A stretch of 64,000 nucleotides of DNA from Merdivicinus sp050943495 (GCA_050943495.1 JBMNPH010000008.1:52605-116604); one strand, 5' to 3'; shown: positions 50,536 to 59,014, counted from the first letter of the stretch. Notes: a model not told the origin generated them from the sequence alone. Numbers and translations: made by a program.

Positions 50536-51426
50536 TTACCGGCTCACCGGCCCCAAAAACCGGACACTATTGCCGGTGTAGGCGACCTCCTCAATGAACA
50601 GCCGTTCCGTATCTGTTTCGTCGTTGATATGATAGCAGATGCAATCTTTTCCATCCATTGTCCGGAAGCAGGCATTGTGCCCCATTTTCCGAAAGGCTTT
50701 CTGATTGGCAGGAAGCGGATTCTCCGGGCATTTTTCCCAGGGGCCCAGCGGATGGCGCGCGGTCAGCAGACCCATCTCATATCCGTTGGTCCAACTGGAG
50801 TACCACAGATAATAAGTTCCATCCCGTTTGACCAGAAAAGGCCCTTCCACGCCGATGCTGTCCCATTCTCCCTCGGCGCCGGTCGCGCAGCAAAGCACCG
50901 GTTCTTCCGCATACTCCCCTTTTGCCAGGTCAAACCGTCCGATATACAGCGCATTCTTTTTCATTTCCGGGCGAGTAACGGCACAGCAGGCATACACCTG
51001 TCCGTCATCGTCCTGGAAAAGATGGGCGTCATTTGTATAGGGATACGCGGGTTTTTCCTCGCTCAGCACATGATAAGGCCCTTCGATCTGCTCGGCAACC
51101 GCGATTCCAAACGCAAGCGGATAGCCTGTCTTATCATTCCGGCAATTGAAGGTCAGGTAATACTTTCCCTCTGCGCTGTGGAAAATTTCCGGCGCCCAAA
51201 ACCGATCCCGATACCAGCAATCCTCTGCCAGATTTTCCCGTTCCAAAAGCGGATGCACCTTTTTCCAGGAAAAGAGGTCCGGCGATTTCCAGAGCATCAC
51301 GCCCGGATTTTCCCCCCTCCAATAGGGCGGCTGAGTTCCCGTCAGATAATAAAATCCGTCTGCCACTAGGATCTGCGGATCCCGAATGGTGGGAAGATCC
51401 TCTGTGATAATCCAATTTGATGACAT
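50536..51426 (-). CDS. GH43-family glycosidase (beta-propeller)
   Basis: 296 residues, no signal peptide. Five-bladed propeller enzymes of GH43 (and GH62/GH117-like clans) are beta-xylosidases or alpha-L-arabinofuranosidases. The likely catalytic set is D in TIRDPQILV (base), D in TNDAHLFQD (pKa modulator) and E in GVEGPFLV (acid). FYYLTGTQPP and GTYYLWYSSWTN are typical blades. It is cytoplasmic, so it probably trims imported oligosaccharides. Short for the family, the catalytic propeller alone, without a beta-sandwich. Strong promoter on its own strand. Confidence 0.85.
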   Translation of the reverse strand: MSSNWIITEDLPTIRDPQILVADGFYYLTGTQPPYWRGENPGVMLWKSPDLFSWKKVHPLLERENLAEDCWYRDRFWAPEIFHSAEGKYYLTFNCRNDKTGYPLAFGIAVAEQIEGPYHVLSEEKPAYPYTNDAHLFQDDDGQVYACCAVTRPEMKKNALYIGRFDLAKGEYAEEPVLCCATGAEGEWDSIGVEGPFLVKRDGTYYLWYSSWTNGYEMGLLTARHPLGPWEKCPENPLPANQKAFRKMGHNACFRTMDGKDCICYHINDETDTERLFIEEVAYTGNSVRFLGPVSR

Positions 51427-51463
51427 TTCAAAACCCCTTTTCTGATTCCATTATATTATGCCT

Positions 51464-51492
51464 ATTATACTCAATTCCTTTTTTAAAATCAA
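51464..51492 (-). promoter_or_regulatory. GH43 gene promoter
   Basis: On the minus strand TTGATT (51487-51492), 17 bp, TATAAT (51464-51469). Confidence 0.7.
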
Positions 51493-51501
51493 GAACAACA
51501 T

Positions 51502-51549
51502 ACTGGCTGCACTCCCCAGAATGAGGAATTCGCAGCCAGTTCTTTTTTA
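51502..51549 (+). terminator. orphan terminator-like hairpin in a divergent region
   Basis: ACTGGCTGC/GCAGCCAGT (9 bp, 21-base loop) plus TCTTTTTT on the plus strand. No plus-strand gene lies upstream of it, and the next one (51787) is downstream. May protect the DegV operon or end an unseen transcript. Confidence 0.55.
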
Positions 51550-51786
51550 TATGCATTTATTAAAATAATATCTTTTTTTAGATTTTAGAAAAAAATTATT
51601 CGGATATTCCAAATAATTCGATTTTATTTTTTCGCAATATTTGTGCAAAATAGTGTATTTTTGTTCCAAAACGGATGTCATTATTGGCTCGAAGGCTCTC
51701 AAAATCTCTGGTAATCACTGCATAAATATGGTATAATAATCTGTGTAGCATTTTGACGATTTTTGTCAGAATATGAGGAAAATATT
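51550..51786 (+). promoter_or_regulatory. AT-rich leader with extended -10 promoter of the DegV operon
   Basis: The stretch 51550-51720 is strikingly AT-rich and holds no gene. At 51732-51737 is TATAAT with TG one base before it (extended -10). Together they look like an UP-element-rich promoter. Confidence 0.5.
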
Positions 51787-52641
51787 ATGAAAAAGGTTCG
51801 CATATTTACAAATTCTGTTTCGGATCTCTCGCCGGAGTGGGCAGAACAAGAAGGAATTACACTGATTCCCGATGTCATCGCCTTTTCGCCTTCGGAACAA
51901 TTCCTGAATAATATTCACATTTCTCCCCCCGAATTGTACCGCAGACTGGCTTCTGCCGAACGCCTCCCCACCACCTCCCATCCCAATATCGATCAATATA
52001 TGCAGGCGTTTTCCTCGGTTCGCCCAGATGAGGAAATTCTTTGCATCTGCCTGACAAGCAAAATGTCCGGTTCCTTTAACACCGCCTCTACTGCCGCAAA
52101 ACTTCTCAAAGAACAAGGGTTTTCGGTTCCCATAACCGTCTATGACTCGCTTCAGGTCTCTTTCGGCCTCGCTATGCTGGCCGTCCAAGCCGCCAGAATG
52201 GCAAAAAATGGATCCGATATTGCGGATATCTGTGCGATGCTGGATGAGAAAAAATCAAAAATCGGGGTCTACTTCGTAATGGAATCCCTCCAAAACGCCC
52301 GCAAAGGAGGCCGCGTCGGAGCAATCCGCGTTCTCGCCGCCGATCTTTTGAATGTCAAGCCAGTCCTGATGTTTCGGGACGGGCTGGTGCGTGACATCGG
52401 AATCGTGCGGGGATTCCAGACTGCCTTGGAAAAGGTGATCCAATACTATCGCGACCGCGCAGCTCTGGGAGGAGAAGTCTGTATTTTCCATGCCGACCGC
52501 CCGGAACTCGCCAATTATGTGCGCCAACAAATCCTGGCCTATGACCCCTCCGCGAAAATCCGCATCGAATGGGTGGGAGCCGTCATCGGAATTTATACAG
52601 GCGCCGGCTGTATTGGCATCGCCTTTTGGGAAACCCCATGA
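51787..52641 (+). CDS. DegV family fatty-acid-binding protein
   Basis: 284 residues. DegV proteins bind a fatty acid in a cavity between two domains and in staphylococci (FakB) present it to a kinase for phosphorylation. RIFTNSVSDLSPEWAEQEGITLIPDVI, TTSHPNIDQYMQAF, SKMSGSFNTA and ARKGGRVG are the family landmarks. ATG at 51787 behind ATGAGGAAAATATT, and the frame extends a few codons upstream without a site. No FakA-type kinase is present in the window. First gene of a four-gene overlapping operon. Confidence 0.9.
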   Translation: MKKVRIFTNSVSDLSPEWAEQEGITLIPDVIAFSPSEQFLNNIHISPPELYRRLASAERLPTTSHPNIDQYMQAFSSVRPDEEILCICLTSKMSGSFNTASTAAKLLKEQGFSVPITVYDSLQVSFGLAMLAVQAARMAKNGSDIADICAMLDEKKSKIGVYFVMESLQNARKGGRVGAIRVLAADLLNVKPVLMFRDGLVRDIGIVRGFQTALEKVIQYYRDRAALGGEVCIFHADRPELANYVRQQILAYDPSAKIRIEWVGAVIGIYTGAGCIGIAFWETP

Positions 52642-53231
52642 TGCCGCTTTTTCTTGGCTTCCTCGCCTTCGGAGGAATGGCCTTTTCCGATTTTTGGTCG
52701 GCCCTTCGAAAAAGAAAGGGCGGTCGCCTGCTCTTTTCCGGCTGCTGCCTGCTATTGGCTGTCGCCACCCTTCTCCTCATCCTCCAGCAGGATTTTTCCT
52801 CTCTCCTGGTAGAGAAATGGCGGTTCCTTTTTTTATTCCCGGCAATCCTCTGTCTGCTCTTACTGATCTATACAATCTTTTTTGCTCTGCCGGCGAACGG
52901 CAGCAGCCCCTTTCCCCCGGATTCTTCCGCCGATGCCATGATCCCGCTCGTTCAAACCGGCGTTTATGCCCTTTGCCGTCATCCAGGAGTATTATGGCTT
53001 TCCGGCTTTTACTTATCCCTGTGGGGTTTTTGCGGCGGTTTCCGGACGGGTATTGCCGCGATTTGGTTCAGTGTCTTGGATCTGCTGTATGTCGGATGGC
53101 AGGATCGCTTCGTCTTTCCCAAAACTATCCGCTCGTATGCGAGTTATCAGCTTTCCACGCCCTTCCTGATCCCATCCCGATCCAGCCTTCTTTGCTGCTT
53201 CCGTGATTACTTCCCCGTCCGCAAAAAATAG
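52638..53231 (+). CDS. isoprenylcysteine carboxylmethyltransferase/PEMT-like membrane protein
   Basis: 197 residues, four to five hydrophobic segments. ALCRHPGVLWLSGFYLSLWGF is the RHP motif of the ICMT/PEMT family, and YVGWQDRFVFPKTIRSYASYQLSTPFLIP the C-terminal E/D-x-Y half. These use S-adenosylmethionine to methylate membrane-bound substrates. Some clostridial members may not be methyltransferases. The ATG overlaps the DegV stop (ATGA, frame +1), so they are coupled. The frame extends upstream inside degV, but the ATG 52638 is the natural start. Confidence 0.72.
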   Translation: MMPLFLGFLAFGGMAFSDFWSALRKRKGGRLLFSGCCLLLAVATLLLILQQDFSSLLVEKWRFLFLFPAILCLLLLIYTIFFALPANGSSPFPPDSSADAMIPLVQTGVYALCRHPGVLWLSGFYLSLWGFCGGFRTGIAAIWFSVLDLLYVGWQDRFVFPKTIRSYASYQLSTPFLIPSRSSLLCCFRDYFPVRKK

Positions 53232-53244
53232 AAAGGAAATTCTT

Positions 53245-54879
53245 ATGACTTTTGAGGAAAAGCTCAAACACCTGTCATCCAGCGACATTTGGTCGGAATA
53301 CTGCGGATTCTTAGACCTCTCCCTGCCTGAATATATGGAAATTCAGCAGCGCCTATTAATGGAACAAATAAATCTGATGGCTGGCTGCGCATTGGGACAA
53401 CGCCTTTTTGACGGAAAGGTCCCTCAAACAATCGAGGATTTCCGGAAACAGGTCCCTCTCACCACCTTTACCGACTATGCCGATATCCTTCTCACCAAAC
53501 GCGCCGATATGCTCCCCGCACCCCCTGTCGTCTGGCTCAAAACTACCTGGGAGGGCGGCGATTTCCCCGCAAAATGGGCCCCCTATACCGAGGCTATGCT
53601 GCAAACCTACAAACGCAATATCCTCGGCGCCCTGCTGCTTTCTACCAGCACCAATCGCGGCCGTTTCCGGGTGAAATCCGGCGCCAAGGTCCTCTACAGC
53701 CTCGCGCCTATGCCCTATGCAACCGGTTTGTTTCCGGAACTGATCGACAGCGAAATTTCCCTCCATTTCCTCCCGCCTGTGCGGGAGGCCCGCAAACTCT
53801 CCTTCGGTCAGCAGGCCCGCAAAGGCTACCGCATGGCCATGAAATCTGGGATGAACCTCTTCTTCGGAATGAGCAGCGTCCTTTATGGAACAACCCGCAA
53901 CCTCGACAGCCTGAGCAATTCCGCTCATACCGGCGGGCTGCGTTCTCTATTGGGGATGAGCCCCCGCATGATCTGGCGCCTCGCCCGCGCCACTTACCGA
54001 TGCAAACGCGATAAAGTCCCGCTGATGCCAAAGGATTTATTTTCTTTGGATGGCTTCGTCTGCGTCGGCACCGATACCAACCTCTATCGTGATGAACTCA
54101 CCGCGGCCTGGGGCATCCGCCCGATGGAAATTGCGGGCGGCACCGAACCTTCCTGCATGGGAACGGAAACTTGGAGTAAAAATGGGCTCGTCTTCTTTCC
54201 GGACGCCTGCTTTTACGAATTTATCCCCGAATGGGAAATGCTTCGCAATCTTCAGGACCCCTCTTACCAGCCCCATACCTATCTGATGAACGAGCTCGTC
54301 GCCGGACAGAAATATGAACTGGTTATTACCGTCCTCAAAGGCGGCGCGTTTATGCGATACCGGGTCGGCGATGTCTATCGCTGCCTCCGCCTCAAAAACG
54401 CACAGGATCATCTCGACCTGCCTCAATTTGAATACATCGACCGCATCCCCACCGTCATTGATATTGCAGGCTTCACCAGGATTACAGAACGTGAGATCCG
54501 CAAGGTGATTGAGATTTCCTGCCTCCCCGTCGCGGATTGGTTCGCTGTGAAAGAATATGATGAATCTGGCCATTCCTTCCTGCATATTTATGTCGAGCTG
54601 CAGCCCGACGCCAAACAAAGTCTCGTCCTCAGCCAAAAAATTCTACAGGAACATTTCTCCATTTATTTCCGCTTCTATGACGGGGATTATGGCGACTTAA
54701 AGCGGCTGTTAGGCATTGATCCGCTTCAGGTCACCATGCTTTCCGCCGGAACGATCGAACAATTTCAAAAGGCTTGCTCCCATCCAATCCCAAAGGTCGG
54801 CGCTCCGCAGGAAACGATCCTGGATTTGCTTCGGATGCGCGCCCAACAGGAGGAGGTTTTAGATCGTGTCATTAAATGA
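53245..54879 (+). CDS. GH3 auxin-responsive-type acyl-adenylating/amido-synthetase
   Basis: 544 residues, the usual length of the GH3 family, which activates acyl acids with ATP and joins them to amino acids. WLKTTWEGGDFPAKWAPYT is the likely P-loop-like ATP motif (the plant SSGTS pattern is altered). FMRYRVGDVYRCLRLKNAQDHLDLPQFEYIDRIPTVIDIAGFTRITEREI is the matching AMP/fatty-acid region. ATG 53245 behind GAAAGGAAAT. Placed after a fatty-acid-binding DegV and a membrane methyltransferase-like gene. Acyl donor and acceptor unknown. Confidence 0.85.
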   Translation: MTFEEKLKHLSSSDIWSEYCGFLDLSLPEYMEIQQRLLMEQINLMAGCALGQRLFDGKVPQTIEDFRKQVPLTTFTDYADILLTKRADMLPAPPVVWLKTTWEGGDFPAKWAPYTEAMLQTYKRNILGALLLSTSTNRGRFRVKSGAKVLYSLAPMPYATGLFPELIDSEISLHFLPPVREARKLSFGQQARKGYRMAMKSGMNLFFGMSSVLYGTTRNLDSLSNSAHTGGLRSLLGMSPRMIWRLARATYRCKRDKVPLMPKDLFSLDGFVCVGTDTNLYRDELTAAWGIRPMEIAGGTEPSCMGTETWSKNGLVFFPDACFYEFIPEWEMLRNLQDPSYQPHTYLMNELVAGQKYELVITVLKGGAFMRYRVGDVYRCLRLKNAQDHLDLPQFEYIDRIPTVIDIAGFTRITEREIRKVIEISCLPVADWFAVKEYDESGHSFLHIYVELQPDAKQSLVLSQKILQEHFSIYFRFYDGDYGDLKRLLGIDPLQVTMLSAGTIEQFQKACSHPIPKVGAPQETILDLLRMRAQQEEVLDRVIK

Positions 54880-57391
54880 GCGCCTCTTTATCATTGTGCC
54901 GCTGATCTCCCTTTTGTGCAATGCCTTCCTTTTTGCCGCCGTCCTCAGCGCCAGAAAAAATAAACTGATTTACGCATTTATTGCCTTGCTCGGGAGTTTT
55001 ACAATGTGGTGCTCCGGCTCGCTCTTTATGCGGATGATGCTGCGCCCGAGCACGCAATTTTGGTATCAGATCTCCATTATCGGCATTTTTCTGGTGCCGC
55101 TGTTCATCTATAATTTTATTTACTGCTTTGTCGAGGCCCGAGGACAATTCATCCGGACTGCCTTGTTTGTTCTCTGGATCCCTACTGCCCTTTTAAACAT
55201 CCTCAATATTTTTATCACAGACCCCCACATCATCATCGAAAATGGGGAACGGCGCTTCCAATATGGCGTCTCTCCCTGGATTATCCTCCCGATCTTATTG
55301 GCAGCCGCCACCCTCATCGGCGCCTGGATGCTTGCTGCAAAAGCAATCCGGGATGATCGAGTTTCTGTTTCCAGTTTCCGTCCGCTGATGATCGGGGTTG
55401 GCGTCATGTTCGCCGGAACCGTCGCCGCCGCCCTTCCGCAGATGGTCTCCCTTCCCATTGATACCTTCGTCTGCGGCGTAAACGCAATCTGCCTGTATTA
55501 TTCCCTTTATAATAAGCGCCTGGTTCAACTGCGCAACCTCGCCTCCAATTCCACCAGCTATCTGGTAGCTGCACTCTTCAGCGCACTTTTTCTCCAGGCG
55601 GCCTATCCTTCTTTCCACAGCTTTTACCAAACGTATTTCAGCGATTATGCCCAATATCAGATCCTGATTTTTGCGCTCGGATTCTCTCTGATTATGATGC
55701 TCTCTTATCAGATCATCCGCTTCCTCATGAGCAAACTGTTTGTCAAAGCCCAGGAATCTAAAGAGGATCGCCTCCGACAATTCAGTTCCGCCATTACCAA
55801 AACCCTCTCTCTGGAGGAAATTCTTCGGTTGTATCAAGATTTTCTGGAGGAGACAATCGAGGATAAGGTGGCGCGTATCTTTCTGCTCGACAGGGAATCC
55901 GGCAATTACCGGGCTGTCGCCTGCACCAACTCCTCCCTTTCCATCGCCGATGAAATCGCAGCCGATCATCCTCTCATCCGCTGCCTCACCCATCACGGGA
56001 CGGGGATCAGCGATTCCGATTTTCAGAAAACCCGTCTCTATCGCTCTATGTGGGAGACCGAGAAACGACGGTTTCAGGAAATGAATACCTGCTTTTTCCT
56101 GCCGATCCTGTGCGATGATGAATTGACTGGGATCACAATTCTCTCCTATTCGGACAGCTCCAGCAAAAAACATCCCCTCAAATTCGATCAGATTACCTTC
56201 CTGGAATCCGGTTCTGCTGTCCTCTCTATGGCACTGAAAAACGCTACCCTTTACCAGGACATCCAAAATAAGGCCCATCGAGACTCCCTCACGAACCTCT
56301 ATAACCGCAGTTATTTTACCGAATGCATCCGGCGCGATTTTGACCTGTGTGTTCACGCCGAAATTACACTGCTCTTGATTAGCTTTGACGATTTCAGCCT
56401 CTATAATGAATTATATGGGATTGAGGAAGGGGATTGTATCCTCAAAAAATTCAGCATGCAGCTGGAAGCCACTGCCGGACGTCATGGAACCGTCGCACGT
56501 TACGGTGGAAAGGAATTCGCCGTCAGCCTTCCCTTCTGTACCGCGTCGGTGGCCCAAAACTGCGCCGAAACGATGCGGGAATGGCTCAATCATATCGGTA
56601 TGGATACCGCTTCCGGCCCCAAAAAATTTCTCACCTTCAGCGCCGGCATCAGCTCGTATCCGCACAGTGCCTCCAATCTCGAACAACTGCTCAGTTATGC
56701 CAATATGGCTCTCTTTTCTGCCAAATCCAGCGGAAAAAATAAAATTGTCGTCTATACCCCCTCCTCCCCCGAAAAAATGTCCGCTCAAAACAGCCAGGCC
56801 CGCCGCAAACTGGTCGACAATTGTGCCGCCACTATTAATGCCTTGACTGCCGCCATCGACGCCAAGGATCATTATACCTTTAACCATTCCCAAAATGTGG
56901 CCTCCTATGCCGCCGCTCTGGCTGCCGCTATCCCGCTGGACGCTGACCATATCGAAATCGTGCGTCAGGCCGGCCTCCTCCACGATATTGGCAAAATCGG
57001 CATCCCGGAAGCCATTCTCTCCAAAAATGGCCGCCTTACTCCCGAAGAATATGCCATTATGAAGCAGCATGTGGAGGGCTCGATTGCCATGATTAAGTAT
57101 CTGCCCTCTTTGGATTATGTCATTCCTTCCGTAATCGGCCATCATGAACGTTGGGACGGTAAAGGCTATCCACGCGGTCTGGTCGGAGATCAAAATCCAA
57201 TTGCAGCTCGCTGCCTCTGCATTGCAGACTCCTTTGACGCCATGACCTCCAAACGTTCTTATCGGGATGCCATGAGCGTCCCCGAGGCCATTGATGAAAT
57301 CCGTAATAATCTCGGTACCCAATTTGATCCCGAGCTTGGAAATTTGTTTATCAAACTGGTAGAAAACGGGACCATTTCGATACCTTATTAA
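54866..57391 (+). CDS. membrane sensor with GAF, degenerate GGDEF and HD-GYP domains
   Basis: 841 residues. About eight membrane segments (1-285, 7TM-type input), then GAF (about 305-460), GGDEF-like (470-630) and HD-GYP (650-835). HD-GYP enzymes hydrolyse c-di-GMP. The metal residues H706-D707 (LLHDIGKIGIP) and H759-H-E-R-W-D-G-K-G-Y-P are intact. The GGDEF signature is R-Y-G-G547-K-E-F551, where the metal Asp/Glu is Lys, so the cyclase half is probably inactive. GTG start behind GGAGG, inside the 3' end of the GH3 gene (14-bp overlap). Likely the signalling partner of the operon. Confidence 0.9.
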   Translation: MSLNERLFIIVPLISLLCNAFLFAAVLSARKNKLIYAFIALLGSFTMWCSGSLFMRMMLRPSTQFWYQISIIGIFLVPLFIYNFIYCFVEARGQFIRTALFVLWIPTALLNILNIFITDPHIIIENGERRFQYGVSPWIILPILLAAATLIGAWMLAAKAIRDDRVSVSSFRPLMIGVGVMFAGTVAAALPQMVSLPIDTFVCGVNAICLYYSLYNKRLVQLRNLASNSTSYLVAALFSALFLQAAYPSFHSFYQTYFSDYAQYQILIFALGFSLIMMLSYQIIRFLMSKLFVKAQESKEDRLRQFSSAITKTLSLEEILRLYQDFLEETIEDKVARIFLLDRESGNYRAVACTNSSLSIADEIAADHPLIRCLTHHGTGISDSDFQKTRLYRSMWETEKRRFQEMNTCFFLPILCDDELTGITILSYSDSSSKKHPLKFDQITFLESGSAVLSMALKNATLYQDIQNKAHRDSLTNLYNRSYFTECIRRDFDLCVHAEITLLLISFDDFSLYNELYGIEEGDCILKKFSMQLEATAGRHGTVARYGGKEFAVSLPFCTASVAQNCAETMREWLNHIGMDTASGPKKFLTFSAGISSYPHSASNLEQLLSYANMALFSAKSSGKNKIVVYTPSSPEKMSAQNSQARRKLVDNCAATINALTAAIDAKDHYTFNHSQNVASYAAALAAAIPLDADHIEIVRQAGLLHDIGKIGIPEAILSKNGRLTPEEYAIMKQHVEGSIAMIKYLPSLDYVIPSVIGHHERWDGKGYPRGLVGDQNPIAARCLCIADSFDAMTSKRSYRDAMSVPEAIDEIRNNLGTQFDPELGNLFIKLVENGTISIPY

Positions 57392-57471
57392 TTTCTCTGA
57401 AAAATTGCGCAAGATCGGTGAACCAAATTGGACTTCGCAATAAATGTGAAATAACGCATTACAATTTATGT

Positions 57472-57496
57472 TATAATAAATATAAAATTTTATATT
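57472..57496 (+). promoter_or_regulatory. promoter with palindrome over the start site, URO-D gene 7
   Basis: TATAAT (57472-57477) with TG before it (extended -10). AATATAAAATTTTATATT (57479-57496) is a perfect 18-bp palindrome that includes the expected start site, about 20 bp before the gene. Confidence 0.55.
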
Positions 57497-57515
57497 GATA
57501 ATGTGAGGCAGAGAA

Positions 57516-58655
57516 ATGACAAGTAAAGAACGCGTACAAAAAACAATTGCTCATCAAGAACCGGATCGGGTCCCTATCGGCGAATGGGGAATTGACCACG
57601 ATCATGTCAGCCGGATTATCGGGCATCATACCTACTGGCGCAACCGGAAAGAGACCACACTCGCACTCTGGGAAGGCCGTCGGGATGAAGTGGTGGAAAG
57701 CTTAAAACACGACTGTGTAGAATTAGTGGATGCGCTGGATTATGATGTTGTAACGGTCGAATTGGTTCCTCCGAAAACAAACAAACCGGCCAATCCGCCC
57801 AAACAGATTGCAGAGGGAACTTGGCAGGATGATCAGGGTAGAATTTATAAATATGCCCCCAGTAATGACTCCATCTCCTGCATGACCCCCAATCCGGAAC
57901 GGGAAGAAATTCCCCAGGATGAGTTGGAACAGATTATTGAAAATGCTGGAAAAATTGATGAAAGCCAATTTGAATTAATCGACTATATTGCCGATCATTA
58001 CGGGAATGAAAAAGCAATTCTTTGCCGCAGTGTCAATATTCATGGTGCTCTGATTAATCCTTTTGGCGGTGATTACAATCATCAATTGATTATGACCCTC
58101 TTAAATCCCGATGAAATCAAAAAGCTCTATGATGCGTGCCTTGCTTTTAATAAAGCCTTATTGGATCATTGCCAGAAAAAGGGCGTTCTCATTGCCATGC
58201 AGGGTCAGGATTTCGGGATGAATACCGGATGCATTATTTCTCCCGATTCCATCCGCGATATTTTTATGCCAATCATGAAAAAAGTCAATCAGGAGATTGT
58301 CAATCGGGATATGATTCCCTTCTACCATTGCTGCGGCAATGTTTGGGATATCATGGACGACTTTGTCAAGGTCGGATATCGGGGCTATCAGTCCATTCAG
58401 GAGTCGGCGGGAATGGATACCAAACGCGTCAAGGAACTGTACGGAAAAGATTTGACCTTATGGACCGGTATCCAATGTGAAACATTGGTAGAAGGTTCTA
58501 TCGAAGATGCAGAACGCGAAGTTCGAAAAAATCTGGAATTTCTAATGCCTGGCGGCGGCTTTATCTTTGGTTCCACCAACTCCGTCCAATATGGTGCCAA
58601 AACAGAGAATTATCTGCGCGCTTTGGAAATTGTCCGGAAATACGGTGTTTATTAA
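57516..58655 (+). CDS. URO-D superfamily protein 7, HxC methyltransferase-like
   Basis: 379 residues. MTSKERVQKTIAHQEPDRVPIGEW is the standard start. IPFYHCCGNVWDIMDDFVKVGYRGYQSIQE has H271-x-C273 (HCCG), the zinc-type site. No HemE signature. Visibly richer in A/T at third codon positions than URO-D genes 1-6 (more AAT, ATT, GAA), which may indicate separate acquisition. The ATG follows GTGAGG. Bounded by its own promoter and terminator. Not flanked by an AraC gene. Confidence 0.82.
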   Translation: MTSKERVQKTIAHQEPDRVPIGEWGIDHDHVSRIIGHHTYWRNRKETTLALWEGRRDEVVESLKHDCVELVDALDYDVVTVELVPPKTNKPANPPKQIAEGTWQDDQGRIYKYAPSNDSISCMTPNPEREEIPQDELEQIIENAGKIDESQFELIDYIADHYGNEKAILCRSVNIHGALINPFGGDYNHQLIMTLLNPDEIKKLYDACLAFNKALLDHCQKKGVLIAMQGQDFGMNTGCIISPDSIRDIFMPIMKKVNQEIVNRDMIPFYHCCGNVWDIMDDFVKVGYRGYQSIQESAGMDTKRVKELYGKDLTLWTGIQCETLVEGSIEDAEREVRKNLEFLMPGGGFIFGSTNSVQYGAKTENYLRALEIVRKYGVY

Positions 58656-58667
58656 TCTATCGTCCTG

Positions 58668-58720
58668 GATTCCGCTTTTTTCCTCTCGAAAAGGGCGGAA
58701 TCTGCTTTTATTTTCTTTTA
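58668..58720 (+). terminator. terminator of URO-D gene 7
   Basis: GATTCCGC/GCGGAATC closed by a CTTTTTTCC/GAAAAGG inner stem, then CTGCTTTTATTTTCTTTT. Confidence 0.75.
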
Positions 58721-58766
58721 TTTTTTCAAAAAAACACTTGCTTTTTTCTTCTATTTATGCTATAAT
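58719..58766 (+). promoter_or_regulatory. promoter of tRNA-Ala(GGC)
   Basis: TTGCTT (58738-58743), 17 bp, TATAAT (58761-58766), with the same T/C/A-run/CAC upstream segment as the tRNA cluster promoter. Confidence 0.75.
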
Positions 58767-58793
58767 AAATAAGTCCTTTAAGGAACAAAAAAT

Positions 58794-58869
<76 letters not shown>

Positions 58870-58875
58870 AATGAA

Positions 58876-58918
58876 ACACCGGAAGTACCGTATGATGCGT
58901 ACTTCCGGTGTATTTTTT
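58876..58918 (+). terminator. terminator behind tRNA-Ala
   Basis: ACACCGGAAGTAC/GTACTTCCGGTGT (13 bp) and ATTTTTTATTT. Also able to serve the convergent ABC operon. Confidence 0.88.
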
Positions 58919-59014
58919 ATTTGATCCGCAATCTGCAGTATTTCGGCATATTGCCTGCATAACAAAAACCGCATGCCGTACCAATACGACATGCGGTCTG
59001 TACCATACTGTAAA

